The notes under the pieces: generated by a model
Told to the model about the DNA's origin: nothing
The model's input: the letters and a program-made list of their open reading frames with translations, nothing else
Database searches by the model: none
Assembly: GCA_947476275.1 (NCBI GenBank)
Contig: CANJPQ010000002.1
Span: 124,001-188,000, forward strand
Length of the DNA stretch: 64,000 nucleotides
Direction of reading: 5' to 3'
From: Fidelibacterota bacterium
GTDB taxonomy: Bacteria; Pseudomonadota; Alphaproteobacteria; Rhodospirillales; Rhodospirillaceae
Shown here: positions 54,761 to 63,300 of the stretch, piece by piece
Position numbering within the stretch: position 1 is the first letter of the stretch
How the letters are laid out: each line of letters begins with the position of its first letter
Position numbers and translations under genes: made by a program

Positions 54761-56351
54761 CCGGATTCGTACGCGCCTTCTGCCCGATACCCTGGCCTGG
54801 TGGACTTTCACGGTGCTGGCGGGCGTCGTCATCTTGATGTCGCTCACGACGCTGGCCTTCATTTTCCTCAACCGGAATCAGACCGGCATCCTCGCTGCCG
54901 CCAGTCAGGCCGGCGATCAGGTGATTGTCATCAAGCGCATGATCGAGCGCGACCGGCCCCAGGACCGCGCGCTGCTGGTACGCCGCTTGAGTTCGCCGGT
55001 GATGCGTGTGGTGATCACGCGCAATCCAGTGGTTCAGCAAAGCGATAACTCGATCACATCGCGCGTGGTTTTGCGCAAGCTGGCGCGCGAGTTCGCGCCG
55101 GGTACGGATATCCGTGTCGATAGTCTGATCGAGCGGCCTCGGGAAACGGAGGACCGCGCCGAAGAAGAATTGCGTCCGCCGGAGCAGATCGAGATTCCGC
55201 AGGCCGAGCCACCACAGCCGCCCGACGAACAATTGCCCCCGTTCCAGGAACGCCGGGGGCAAGAACGCCAATTTCAAGAGCGCCCCTTCCCGGAGCGCCC
55301 GCCGCAGGAGCGCATCATCTCGCCGGAGGAGCGCGAACAGCGCGTCATGCGCTTCATGCAGTTGGGGGGGCCATCCCTGATGGATTCGCAAGGCATGTTC
55401 CGGGTGTCGGTGAAATTCGCCGAGAACACCTGGTTCAACGCCCGCGTGCTGCTGACGGTCGGCGATGAGGCACAACTGCGCACCCAGCCGTTGATTTTCC
55501 AGAGCATCGTTTCATTGTTGATCGCCATCGCCGCCTTGTGGGGTGTGAGCCGTGCGTTCAAGCCGCTTGCGCTGTTTGCAAGCGCCGCCGAACGGCTTGG
55601 CGTCGACGTGAACGTCGAGCCCTTGCCCGAGGACGGTCCGGGGGAAGTGCGCCGTGCTGCGCGGGCGTTCAACACCATGCAGAACCGCCTGAAGCGGTTC
55701 ATCCAGGACCGCACGCAGATGCTTGCGGCCATCTCCCACGATCTGCGCACGCCGATCACGCGTCTGCGGCTGCGCGCGGAGTTCGTCGACGATGCCGAGC
55801 AACGGGCGAAGATGCTGAACGACCTGGAAGAGATGGAGCAGATGATCTCTGCGACGCTCGCGTTCTCGCGCGACGATGCGGCGAACGAACCGGTTGCGGT
55901 GATGAATGTCGCGGCGCTGCTGAGCGGCATCGCAGCCGATAGCCGCTCCGTCGGCAACGATACCCAATACGCCGGGCCTGCGCTCTTCGACGTGGCGGCG
56001 CGCCCCTTTGCGCTCAAGCGCGCGCTGACGAACCTGGTCGAGAATGCGATTAAATACGGTCATCGCGCGCGCATCGGCTTGCAGCCGATCGACGGCCACG
56101 TCGAGATCGTGGTCGACGATGACGGTCCGGGCATTCCGGACCGGGACCATGAACGGGTGTTTGCGCCGTTCGTGCGGCTGGAGGCGTCGCGATCTCGTGA
56201 GACCGGCGGTGTCGGCTTAGGATTGACCATCGCCCGCAATACCATTCGCGGCATGGGCGGCGATGTGGAGTTGCAGTCGCGCCTCGAAGGCGGCTTGCGC
56301 GTGCGCGTCACCCTGCCGACGATCACGCTCGAGCGGAAGGCGGCCGAGTAG
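54753..56351 (+). CDS. EnvZ-type sensor histidine kinase with proline/glutamate-rich periplasmic loop
   Basis: 532 aa from GTG 54753. TM1 about 17-39, a large periplasmic region 40-246, TM2 about 247-265, HAMP 266-318, HisKA with phosphorylated H329 (ISHDLRTPITRL), N box N431 (NLVENAIKYG), then DDDGPGIPD (456-463) and GGVGLGLTIARN. The periplasmic part contains a run rich in E, P, Q and R (about 128-196, with QERRGQER, QFQERPFPERPPQER), an unusual low-complexity insertion. Co-translated with the regulator. It begins inside the regulator's final codons; the convergent TPR-oxygenase gene ends 4 nt away. Confidence 0.93.
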   Translation: MANRIRTRLLPDTLAWWTFTVLAGVVILMSLTTLAFIFLNRNQTGILAAASQAGDQVIVIKRMIERDRPQDRALLVRRLSSPVMRVVITRNPVVQQSDNSITSRVVLRKLAREFAPGTDIRVDSLIERPRETEDRAEEELRPPEQIEIPQAEPPQPPDEQLPPFQERRGQERQFQERPFPERPPQERIISPEEREQRVMRFMQLGGPSLMDSQGMFRVSVKFAENTWFNARVLLTVGDEAQLRTQPLIFQSIVSLLIAIAALWGVSRAFKPLALFASAAERLGVDVNVEPLPEDGPGEVRRAARAFNTMQNRLKRFIQDRTQMLAAISHDLRTPITRLRLRAEFVDDAEQRAKMLNDLEEMEQMISATLAFSRDDAANEPVAVMNVAALLSGIAADSRSVGNDTQYAGPALFDVAARPFALKRALTNLVENAIKYGHRARIGLQPIDGHVEIVVDDDGPGIPDRDHERVFAPFVRLEASRSRETGGVGLGLTIARNTIRGMGGDVELQSRLEGGLRVRVTLPTITLERKAAE

Positions 56352-56355
56352 CGCC

Positions 56356-58011
56356 TTACATCTTCAGTCCGCGTCCGAACAAGTAGGTGACATTCACGCG
56401 GCGATTCTCATACCCCTCTTTGAAGCGGATGGTGTCCGTCTCGTGGAAGAGCGTTGAGTTGAACAGGACGGCGCGGTTACTGCGGTACGGCAATGTTTGC
56501 GCCGTGGCCCGGTTCTTCTTCAGGAACGCGTAGATGCGCCGGTGATCGACGTTGTATTCCTTGAACCCCCAGGTTTTCGGCGCGGGCACGTCATAGATCA
56601 CCATGCCGCCGGACGTCGGGTCGAGGTTGGCCTCGTCCGGGGTGATCCAGAAATTCAGGTTTACGCGCGCAAAGTCGGCGTGCACGCCGATGCCTTTTGC
56701 CGCCCGGGTGGAGGCGTACTTGAATCCCCACAGCTGATGCAGCCGGTGCTGCGCGAAGATGCGGGGCATCTTCTGCTGCAGTTCTTCCGCGATCTGCATG
56801 TGAAGCGGCCCCACAAAACCATGTTGGGCGAAGGCGCCGATATATTGGTTGGTGTATTCGCGCCGCCAGATTGTCGACAGCAGCGCGAAGTCGCGCAATT
56901 GCGTCAGGGCCTCAGGGGATAGGAAGTTGTCGATGACCGCGAGCTCGGTGCGCTGACTGAAATAAGAGTCCTCGATGGCAGTCCAGTCCAGAGCGGGGTT
57001 GAGGGCGCTGCCCGGCAACCGGGGAACGGGGTGGCGGATGGTCACGCGCCGCGCTGCGGCGATGGCGGCAATCTCTGCATCGGTCAGGGAAACGCTTTTC
57101 CCCGTCGGTGTCTCGCCCAACCGCACAAACGCCGCAGTGAGGGCGGCGTGCGCTTCGCGCAGGCCATCGAACGTGATCCCGCGTGCGATCAAATGAGCGG
57201 TCTGCTCCAGGTCATGCAGCAGGCGGAAATCGAAGGTTGCGCGGTCGTGGATGAGATGTTCCGTGTCGCGGGTGGCTGTCGTCTGCGCGACCGCCGCGGT
57301 TAGCCGATCGAGTTCAGGGGACGATGTCGTCTCCGAGAGGTGGAGGTTGAACAGTTGTTCGCGCGTATCGTCCCGGTCCGGAGCCAGCGCGAGCGTCTTC
57401 TCCAAGGCCGCGCGGGCGTCGGTCCGCCGGTCCAACGCCTCGAGCGTTTCAGCGCGGGCGGCATGGATGTCGACGCGGTCGGGGCTCAAGGCAAGGGCGC
57501 GATCGTAATCGCCAAGCGCGTCTTCATTGCGGCCCAGGGCGAAGCGGATCAGGCCGCGGGCATGCCAGGCGTCGGGGGTGTCGGGATGCTGCGTCAGAAG
57601 GTGCGTCAGCGCCGCTTCAGCGGCAGCGGTCTTTTCAAGCCCGTGCAACGCCATGGCGCGCTTCAGCTGGACTTCGGCATTGCCCGGGTCGCACTTCAGC
57701 GCACGCTCGTAGCACTTCAGGGCATCGTCGGGCCGGTCGAGCGCCTGTAGCGCATCGCCGCGATTGGCGTGTAACTCGGCGACGTCGGGTGCGAGCTTCG
57801 CCGCTTCTCCGAACAACTCCGCGGCGCGCGTATGATCGCCACGCAGCATGGCAATCGCACCGAGCAGGTTCTTCGCGGCGATGGACCGGGGATCGACCGC
57901 GAGGATGCCGATACACAACGCTTCCGCCTCGTCGAATCGCTGTGCGCCGTAAAACGCGACCGCCTTTTGGAAGGTGTCCGTCGCTGATGCGTCGGCGCCG
58001 CTGGCGGTCAT
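56356..58011 (-). CDS. TPR protein with C-terminal 2OG-Fe(II) oxygenase domain
   Basis: 551 aa. Residues about 10-215 hold six or so TPRs (FQKAVAFYGAQRFDEAEALC, LLGAIAMLRGDHTRAAELFGEAAKLAP and similar). The C-terminal 200 residues form an oxygenase-like domain: metal ligands H444 and D446 (GVHADFARVN) and distal H523 (LFHETDT), with R537 or R538 for 2-oxoglutarate. Such proteins hydroxylate protein or peptide residues; substrate unknown. No signal peptide. It begins 7 nt after pyrE and is probably co-transcribed with it. Confidence 0.85.
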   Translation of the reverse strand: MTASGADASATDTFQKAVAFYGAQRFDEAEALCIGILAVDPRSIAAKNLLGAIAMLRGDHTRAAELFGEAAKLAPDVAELHANRGDALQALDRPDDALKCYERALKCDPGNAEVQLKRAMALHGLEKTAAAEAALTHLLTQHPDTPDAWHARGLIRFALGRNEDALGDYDRALALSPDRVDIHAARAETLEALDRRTDARAALEKTLALAPDRDDTREQLFNLHLSETTSSPELDRLTAAVAQTTATRDTEHLIHDRATFDFRLLHDLEQTAHLIARGITFDGLREAHAALTAAFVRLGETPTGKSVSLTDAEIAAIAAARRVTIRHPVPRLPGSALNPALDWTAIEDSYFSQRTELAVIDNFLSPEALTQLRDFALLSTIWRREYTNQYIGAFAQHGFVGPLHMQIAEELQQKMPRIFAQHRLHQLWGFKYASTRAAKGIGVHADFARVNLNFWITPDEANLDPTSGGMVIYDVPAPKTWGFKEYNVDHRRIYAFLKKNRATAQTLPYRSNRAVLFNSTLFHETDTIRFKEGYENRRVNVTYLFGRGLKM

Positions 58012-58018
58012 GGGGTGC

Positions 58019-58708
58019 TTAGCTGCTCCGCCCGCCGTGGGCCGCAGACCAGGCCACCGGGTCCTTCAGGAAGTCACGCACACCGGCGATCGCAGCAGGC
58101 GTGAAGTCGTTGCCGGCCTCCGCCGCGGCCAGCACGTCGTGCCACGTGCAGAGATAGTGCAAAGCGATGCCTTCCTTCGCCATGCTTTCGATCGCGCCCG
58201 GGAAAGCGCCGTAGAAGAACACGACAAAGCAGTGGTCGCACTTCGTACCGGCGTCGCGCAGCGCTTTGACGAACAGCAGCTTGGAGCCGCCGTCACTGGC
58301 AAGGTCCTCCACCAGGAGCACGCGCTGGCCGTCGTGCACGTCGCCTTCGATCTGGGCGTTGCGGCCGAAGCCCTTGGGCTTCTTGCGCACGTACTGCATG
58401 GGCAGCATCAGGGCGTCGGAGATCCATGCGGCATAGGGAATGCCCGCGGTTTCGCCTCCGGCGACCGCGTCGAGGCTCTCATGGCCGACGCTTTCCTCGA
58501 TCTCGTGGCGCGCCAACTCCGTGACCTTGCGCCGCGCCCGGGGGTATGAAATGAGTTTCCGGCAATCGATATAAACCGGGCTCGCCCAGCCGGCCGTGAG
58601 GGTATAGGGCTGCTCGGGACGGAAGTTCACCGCTTTGATTTCGAGCAGGATGTCCGCGACGATGCGGCCTTGCGCCTGTTGCCGGGCGCTGCGGGAAATA
58701 GGAGCCAT
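58019..58708 (-). CDS. pyrE: Orotate phosphoribosyltransferase
   Basis: 229 aa. Transfers orotate to PRPP in pyrimidine synthesis. PRPP-binding motif VLLVEDLASDGGSKL and the loop RKKPKGFGRNAQIEG are present, with SPVYIDCRKLISYPRAR near the N terminus. It is longer at the C terminus than E. coli PyrE, a feature of the alphaproteobacterial version. ATG 58708. It is divergent from the ELM1-like gene (75 nt). Confidence 0.92.
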   Translation of the reverse strand: MAPISRSARQQAQGRIVADILLEIKAVNFRPEQPYTLTAGWASPVYIDCRKLISYPRARRKVTELARHEIEESVGHESLDAVAGGETAGIPYAAWISDALMLPMQYVRKKPKGFGRNAQIEGDVHDGQRVLLVEDLASDGGSKLLFVKALRDAGTKCDHCFVVFFYGAFPGAIESMAKEGIALHYLCTWHDVLAAAEAGNDFTPAAIAGVRDFLKDPVAWSAAHGGRSS

Positions 58709-58783
58709 GGCGATGTCCGCTGAGCGAGGGGTTGTCCCCTCTGTTTATGGCGTGCGTGGCGGAACCTCAACCGCGAAATACGC

Positions 58784-59755
58784 ATGAGCACGCCCGTCAT
58801 CTGGGTCTTGCGCGACAATCGCCCCGGTACGGCGGCCCAGGCCCTGGGCGTGGCCGACGCGCTGGGCCTTCCGTACATCGAGCAACCGCTGGTCTACGAC
58901 GGGCTGGCAAAGCTGCCAAACGTGCTGCGGGGCGCGAGCCTCATCGGCGTCGATGCGGACACCAAGGCGCGCATGGCCCCGCCGTGGCCGGACGTGGTGA
59001 TCGCCGCGGGCCGGCGGGCAGCGCCGGTGGCGCGCTGGATCAAGGCGCACGCCGGTAAGCGCGTCGTGCTGGCGCACATCATGCATCCGGGTCGCCGCGG
59101 GGCTGAGGAATTCGACCTGATCGCCCTGCCGCAGCATGATTGCGTGGTGCCGGGCGGCGATGCGCCGAACGTGCTGCGGATTATCGGTGCGCCGCATCGC
59201 ATCACGGCCGCCAAGCTCAGCGCGGCCGCCGGCGCCTGGCGCGAAGCCGTCAGCGGTTTGCCCCGGCCTTACATTGCGCTGCTGATTGGCGGCGCAACGC
59301 GTCAGCGCCCATTCCCGGCCGACACGGCCAAGGACCTCGCCGCCAAAGTCGGCGCCATGGCGCGCAGCGTTGGTGGATCGGTGCTCGCGCTCACCTCGCG
59401 CCGCACCGGTGCGGACGCGGAAGCGATCCTCGCACGCGAACTCTCCGAGCCGCGCTACCTGTTCCAGTGGGGGAAGGGTGGAGACAACCCCTACCTGGGC
59501 TTCCTCGGTCTGGCGGACGCCATTGTCGTCACGGGCGATTCGGTCTCCATGTGTTCGGAGGCGTGCGCCACGCCGGCCACGGTATACATTTATGCGCCGC
59601 CCGGTCTGGCCGTGCCCAAGCATGAGCGGCTTCATCGCGACCTGATTGCCTTGGGCTATGTGCGCGCTTTTGATGGCGCGTATGCTCAAGCAGCCCATCC
59701 GCCCCTTAACGCCGCCACCGACGTCGCCGCGGCCCTTGCAAAGTTGATCGCCTGA
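58784..59755 (+). CDS. ELM1-like mitochondrial-fission-family protein (DUF1022)
   Basis: 323 aa. Resembles DUF1022/ELM1: IWVLRDNRPGTAAQALGVADALG at the N terminus, RRAAPVARWIK, and YIALLIGGATRQRPFPADTAKDL followed by LGLADAIVVTGDSVSMCSEACAT, giving a glycosyltransferase-like GT-B fold. Family members occur in alphaproteobacteria and plant mitochondria; biochemical activity is unsettled. Its TGA shares the A with the next ATG (TGATG), so it is co-translated with the isomerase gene. Confidence 0.86.
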   Translation: MSTPVIWVLRDNRPGTAAQALGVADALGLPYIEQPLVYDGLAKLPNVLRGASLIGVDADTKARMAPPWPDVVIAAGRRAAPVARWIKAHAGKRVVLAHIMHPGRRGAEEFDLIALPQHDCVVPGGDAPNVLRIIGAPHRITAAKLSAAAGAWREAVSGLPRPYIALLIGGATRQRPFPADTAKDLAAKVGAMARSVGGSVLALTSRRTGADAEAILARELSEPRYLFQWGKGGDNPYLGFLGLADAIVVTGDSVSMCSEACATPATVYIYAPPGLAVPKHERLHRDLIALGYVRAFDGAYAQAAHPPLNAATDVAAALAKLIA

Positions 59756-60534
59756 TGCCGCGTTTCGCCGCCAACATCTCCATGCTGTTCGCCGACCTGC
59801 CGTTCCTCGACCGCGTCGATGCGGCGGCGAAGGCGGGCTTCCCGGGCATAGAGTGCATGTTCCCCTATCACGTCGAGGCGGAGGCGCTGTCCGATCGGTT
59901 GCTCGCGTTCGGCAAGCCACTGGTGCTGATGAATGCACCGCCGGGGGACTACGCGAACGGCGAGCGTGGGCTCGCCGCGCTGCCGGGACGCGAAATGGAA
60001 TTCCGCGACAGCTTTCAGGTGGCGCTGCAATACGCGGGCGCGGTCGATTGCGCGCAGATCCATGTGATGGCGGGGAAGGTCGCGGAGGACGACATTCCGG
60101 CCGCGCTCGATGCGCTTACCGGCAATCTCGCCTATGCCGCCGATGAAGCCGATGCGGCGGGGGTGCGGGTTCTCGTCGAGCCGATCCTGATGGACGACTA
60201 CCTGATCCAGCGGCCGGATCAGGCGCTCGAGATCATCCAGCAGGTCGACCGCAAGAACTTGCGTCTCCAGTACGATCTATACCATGCGCAGATGACCCAA
60301 GGCGGGCTGACGGCATTCTTGGAGAACAATCTGGACGTGATCGCCCATATCCAGGTGGCCGGCGTGCCGGACCGTCACGAGCCCGACCAACTCGGCGAAG
60401 TGAACTGGCGCTACATCTTCGATCTGCTGGATTCGCATGGTTATCCCGGGTGGGTCGGGGCGGAATACGTCCCGCGCGGGGATACGCTGACCGGTCTGGG
60501 TTGGGCCAAGGACTGGGCCATCGGCAAGCGCTGA
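59755..60534 (+). CDS. hyi: Hydroxypyruvate isomerase-like TIM-barrel enzyme
   Basis: 259 aa, xylose-isomerase-like TIM barrel. N-terminal RFAANISMLFADLPFLDRVDAAAKAGFPGIECMFPYH and metal/substrate residues E in VLVEPIL, D/H in YDLYHAQ, and VGAEYVP at the C terminus match the Hyi/OtnI group (hydroxypyruvate to tartronate semialdehyde, or 2-oxo-tetronate isomerisation). Substrate choice cannot be settled without a pathway context; no dehydrogenase or kinase is adjacent. Overlaps the ELM1-like stop by 1 nt. Confidence 0.85.
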   Translation: MPRFAANISMLFADLPFLDRVDAAAKAGFPGIECMFPYHVEAEALSDRLLAFGKPLVLMNAPPGDYANGERGLAALPGREMEFRDSFQVALQYAGAVDCAQIHVMAGKVAEDDIPAALDALTGNLAYAADEADAAGVRVLVEPILMDDYLIQRPDQALEIIQQVDRKNLRLQYDLYHAQMTQGGLTAFLENNLDVIAHIQVAGVPDRHEPDQLGEVNWRYIFDLLDSHGYPGWVGAEYVPRGDTLTGLGWAKDWAIGKR

Positions 60535-60598
60535 CGGGCCTTGATCGACACCGTGGATGCCGTTTAAGTCATCCGCGCATTTCAAAAGAGGTCTTCCG

Positions 60599-61234
60599 AT
60601 GATCAAGCTTTACGGTTCTCCCGCCTCCCGCGGCTTCCGCAATATGTGGGCGCTGGAAGAATTGGGACTGCCCTACGAGATTGTGCGGGTGATCCCCAAG
60701 AACGGCGACAACAAGACGCCGGAATATCTCGCGCTCAATCCGGCCGGCAAGATCCCAACGCTGGTCGACGGCGATGTGACGATGAGCGAATCCCTCGCCA
60801 TCAATCTCTACATCGGTCAGACCTACGGACAGGGCAAGCTGTGGCCCGCGGGCGACGACGCGCACGCAAAGATCATCCAGTGGACGGTGTGGGCCGGCAA
60901 CGAGCTGGAGCCCATTACCTACGGCATGTTGGCCGACAAGATGTTCACCGCGCCGCAGGACCGCAAGCCCGAGACGTTGGTAGCGCTCGGTGAGCGGCTC
61001 AAGCCCCGCATGGAACTGCTCACCATCTATCTCGACCGCCACAAGAACCTGATGGGCGATGCGTTCACGCTCGCCGATCTGCAGGTCGCCTGCGTGCTCG
61101 ACTACGCCGGCCGTGGCGATTTCAGCATCGCGCCCTGGCCGAAGGTGCATGCCTGGCATGAGGCCTGCCATGCGCGGCCTGCCTATAAGAAGATCACCGA
61201 CCTTCGCGCCGCATTCGTCCAGGCCAACCCGTAA
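60599..61234 (+). CDS. Glutathione S-transferase-like protein, first copy
   Basis: 211 aa. Thioredoxin-like N domain MIKLYGSPASRGFRNMWALEELGLPY, with the cis-Pro region AGKIPTLVDGD and glutathione contact MSESLAINLYI, then an all-helical C domain with FTLADLQVACVL. Start 60599 has AAAGAGG 7 nt upstream. Substrate unknown; together with the next gene, a detoxification pair. Confidence 0.9.
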   Translation: MIKLYGSPASRGFRNMWALEELGLPYEIVRVIPKNGDNKTPEYLALNPAGKIPTLVDGDVTMSESLAINLYIGQTYGQGKLWPAGDDAHAKIIQWTVWAGNELEPITYGMLADKMFTAPQDRKPETLVALGERLKPRMELLTIYLDRHKNLMGDAFTLADLQVACVLDYAGRGDFSIAPWPKVHAWHEACHARPAYKKITDLRAAFVQANP

Positions 61235-61248
61235 CAGGAGCGCGCATC

Positions 61249-61872
61249 ATGTCCATCACGCTGTACGGCTACACCGCTTCGCGCGCCGCCCGGAACCTGT
61301 GGGTGCTTGAGGAATTAAACCTGCCTTACGCGCACGAGAAGGTGAAGACACGCGATCCGTCCTCGCGCACGCCGGAATATCTCGCCATCAATCCGACCGG
61401 ATTCATCCCGTCCCTGAAGGACGGCGATGCGGTCATGTTCGAATCTCTGGGCATCAACCTGTACCTCGCGCAGAAGTACGGGAAGGACAAGCTGTGGCCG
61501 AGCGATAAGCCGGGCCAGGCGAAGTGCATGCAGTGGACGATGTGGTCCGCCACCGGGCTGGAGCCTTATGCGATCACCATGATCGTGCAGAAGATCTTCA
61601 CGCCTGAGGAAAAGCGCAGCCAAGCCGTCTACGACAAGGCGGAGGAGAACCTCCACAAGGAACTCGCGCTTCTGGAGGCCGCGCTCGGGAAAAGCCCGTA
61701 CCTGTGCGGCGACAGCTTCACCATCGGCGACCTCAACATCGCCTGCGTGCTTTCCAGCCTGCCGCGCATCAACTTCGACGTCGGCGCGAAGTATCCAGCC
61801 GTGAAAGCCTGGCTCGACAAGTGCCTCGCCCGCGAGGCGCAGCAGCGTGTCGCGGCGATGCCGCGGGGCTAG
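61249..61872 (+). CDS. Glutathione S-transferase-like protein, second copy
   Basis: 207-aa relative of the preceding gene, 14 nt downstream. Same outline: TLYGYTASRAARNLWVLEELNLPY, TGFIPSLKDGD, FESLGINLYLAQKYG, and C-terminal FTIGDLNIACVL. The two are clear tandem duplicates but diverged (about half of the N-domain positions match by eye). Ends tail-to-tail with the trypsin-like gene, sharing CTAG. Confidence 0.9.
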   Translation: MSITLYGYTASRAARNLWVLEELNLPYAHEKVKTRDPSSRTPEYLAINPTGFIPSLKDGDAVMFESLGINLYLAQKYGKDKLWPSDKPGQAKCMQWTMWSATGLEPYAITMIVQKIFTPEEKRSQAVYDKAEENLHKELALLEAALGKSPYLCGDSFTIGDLNIACVLSSLPRINFDVGAKYPAVKAWLDKCLAREAQQRVAAMPRG

Positions 61873-63245
61873 GGCTTCGTCGAGACCTTTTTGGGATTCG
61901 CCGCTGCAGCCGCAATCGGGGCATCGATTTGAATGTTGAGGATATCCAGCGCCTCGGCGATGGGAATGAAGAAGTTTAACCCCTGATTTCCCGAATCGCC
62001 GAGCCCGAGGTCGGATATCCCGATGACGTTGCCGCGTTCATCGAACATCGGTCCACCGCTGTTGCCGTGATTGATGGCAACGTCGCTCTGAATGAACTTT
62101 CCCGTAAAGTAACTGCCGCTTGGCTTGAACACGCGAATACTGCTGACGATTCCGGATGTTACCGTGCCCTGCAGCGCTTGATCGGCTGGACTGCCGATGA
62201 CGTAGACCTGGCTGCCTATGGCGGGGTCTTCCAATCGCATCGGAACACCGGAGATCGGCAAAGGCTCGGTGCGGACCAGGGCGACATCGCGACGCTTGTT
62301 GCTGCGCAAAACTTCGCCGACGTACTCCTTGCCGCCGATTGTCTTGATCTTCACCAGCTTGGAATTGTCGACGACGTGGTCGTTCGTGAGCAGTAATTCC
62401 GGCGTAATGTAAAAGCCTGTCCCCATGCCGGTGCCGGCGAAAATCGTCACCACTTGGTTCCGTGCACTCGCGACGTCTTGCGAGAATGCGACGGTCGATA
62501 GCGGCCGGTGCGGAATGCGGTGGGGCGGCGGCTTGAGTTCATCTTGCGGCTCCGCCGTGGTTGCGACGGTGGGGAGTGCCGCCGTGGCCGCTGCGACAAA
62601 GCCCGGATCGCGCAGCATCTTCTGGGCTGCGCTTTGGAATGCGACGTGCATCGCCGCAGGCACGCTCTGGTCGGCGAATCCCTTGGCGGACCCGTTGCCC
62701 TCGAATGTTCCTTTCCACACGACTTTGCGGTCAAGAACGTCGAACACTTGGAACTCGAATGCGGCGTTTCCCTTGCTTCCGTTGGTAAAGAATAAGTTCA
62801 CCTCGCCCGGCCGCACATGAACCTCGCACACATCTAGATACTGGCGAACAATTGCCGCGCCCACGACAAGCTGAGCACCATTGCGGTTGGTTTCCTTAAA
62901 CAAAGAAGCGGCGGGGTTGTCGACCGGGTAACCAGCGGCCGCGGCTTCTCTAACGAATACGTCGCGGTAAGTTGAAGGATCGAAATCCATCATCGTTCGC
63001 GTCATATAAACCGGTCGCTTTGGGCTCAGGCCGCCACAGGTCACGGCGCCAATTTCCGCGCCGACGGGTATCTGCATGACGATCCGTTCAAAGCCGAGAA
63101 TCCTCGATGATTGGCCTTGCTGAATCGCGGGTGGTAGCGGCGGCGGGGGTTCCGGCGTCTTGCGCCCACGATCCGCGGCGCTTGCGCCGCCGGATATCAG
63201 CGCGGCGGCGACTGCGCCGACCGCCAAATTTCGAAAGATCTCCAT
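61869..63245 (-). CDS. Secreted trypsin-like serine protease with an N-terminal envelope domain
   Basis: 458 aa. Signal peptide 1-24 (GASAAD), proline-rich linker 30-40, an unrecognised beta-rich domain about 50-225 (with C70 and C140), then an HtrA-like protease domain: H290 (TNDHVV), D320 (RRDVALV), S396 (NHGNSGGP). There is no PDZ domain, only a short C-terminal tail. The N-terminal part outlines a lipoprotein-like fold but no family is assigned. Likely periplasmic protease; substrate unknown. Confidence 0.82.
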   Translation of the reverse strand: MEIFRNLAVGAVAAALISGGASAADRGRKTPEPPPPLPPAIQQGQSSRILGFERIVMQIPVGAEIGAVTCGGLSPKRPVYMTRTMMDFDPSTYRDVFVREAAAAGYPVDNPAASLFKETNRNGAQLVVGAAIVRQYLDVCEVHVRPGEVNLFFTNGSKGNAAFEFQVFDVLDRKVVWKGTFEGNGSAKGFADQSVPAAMHVAFQSAAQKMLRDPGFVAAATAALPTVATTAEPQDELKPPPHRIPHRPLSTVAFSQDVASARNQVVTIFAGTGMGTGFYITPELLLTNDHVVDNSKLVKIKTIGGKEYVGEVLRSNKRRDVALVRTEPLPISGVPMRLEDPAIGSQVYVIGSPADQALQGTVTSGIVSSIRVFKPSGSYFTGKFIQSDVAINHGNSGGPMFDERGNVIGISDLGLGDSGNQGLNFFIPIAEALDILNIQIDAPIAAAAANPKKVSTKP

Positions 63246-63300
63246 GCGAACCCCTTCAAGACCGCAAGGTCGGAAGGTTATCTGAATTACCGGAAACCGG

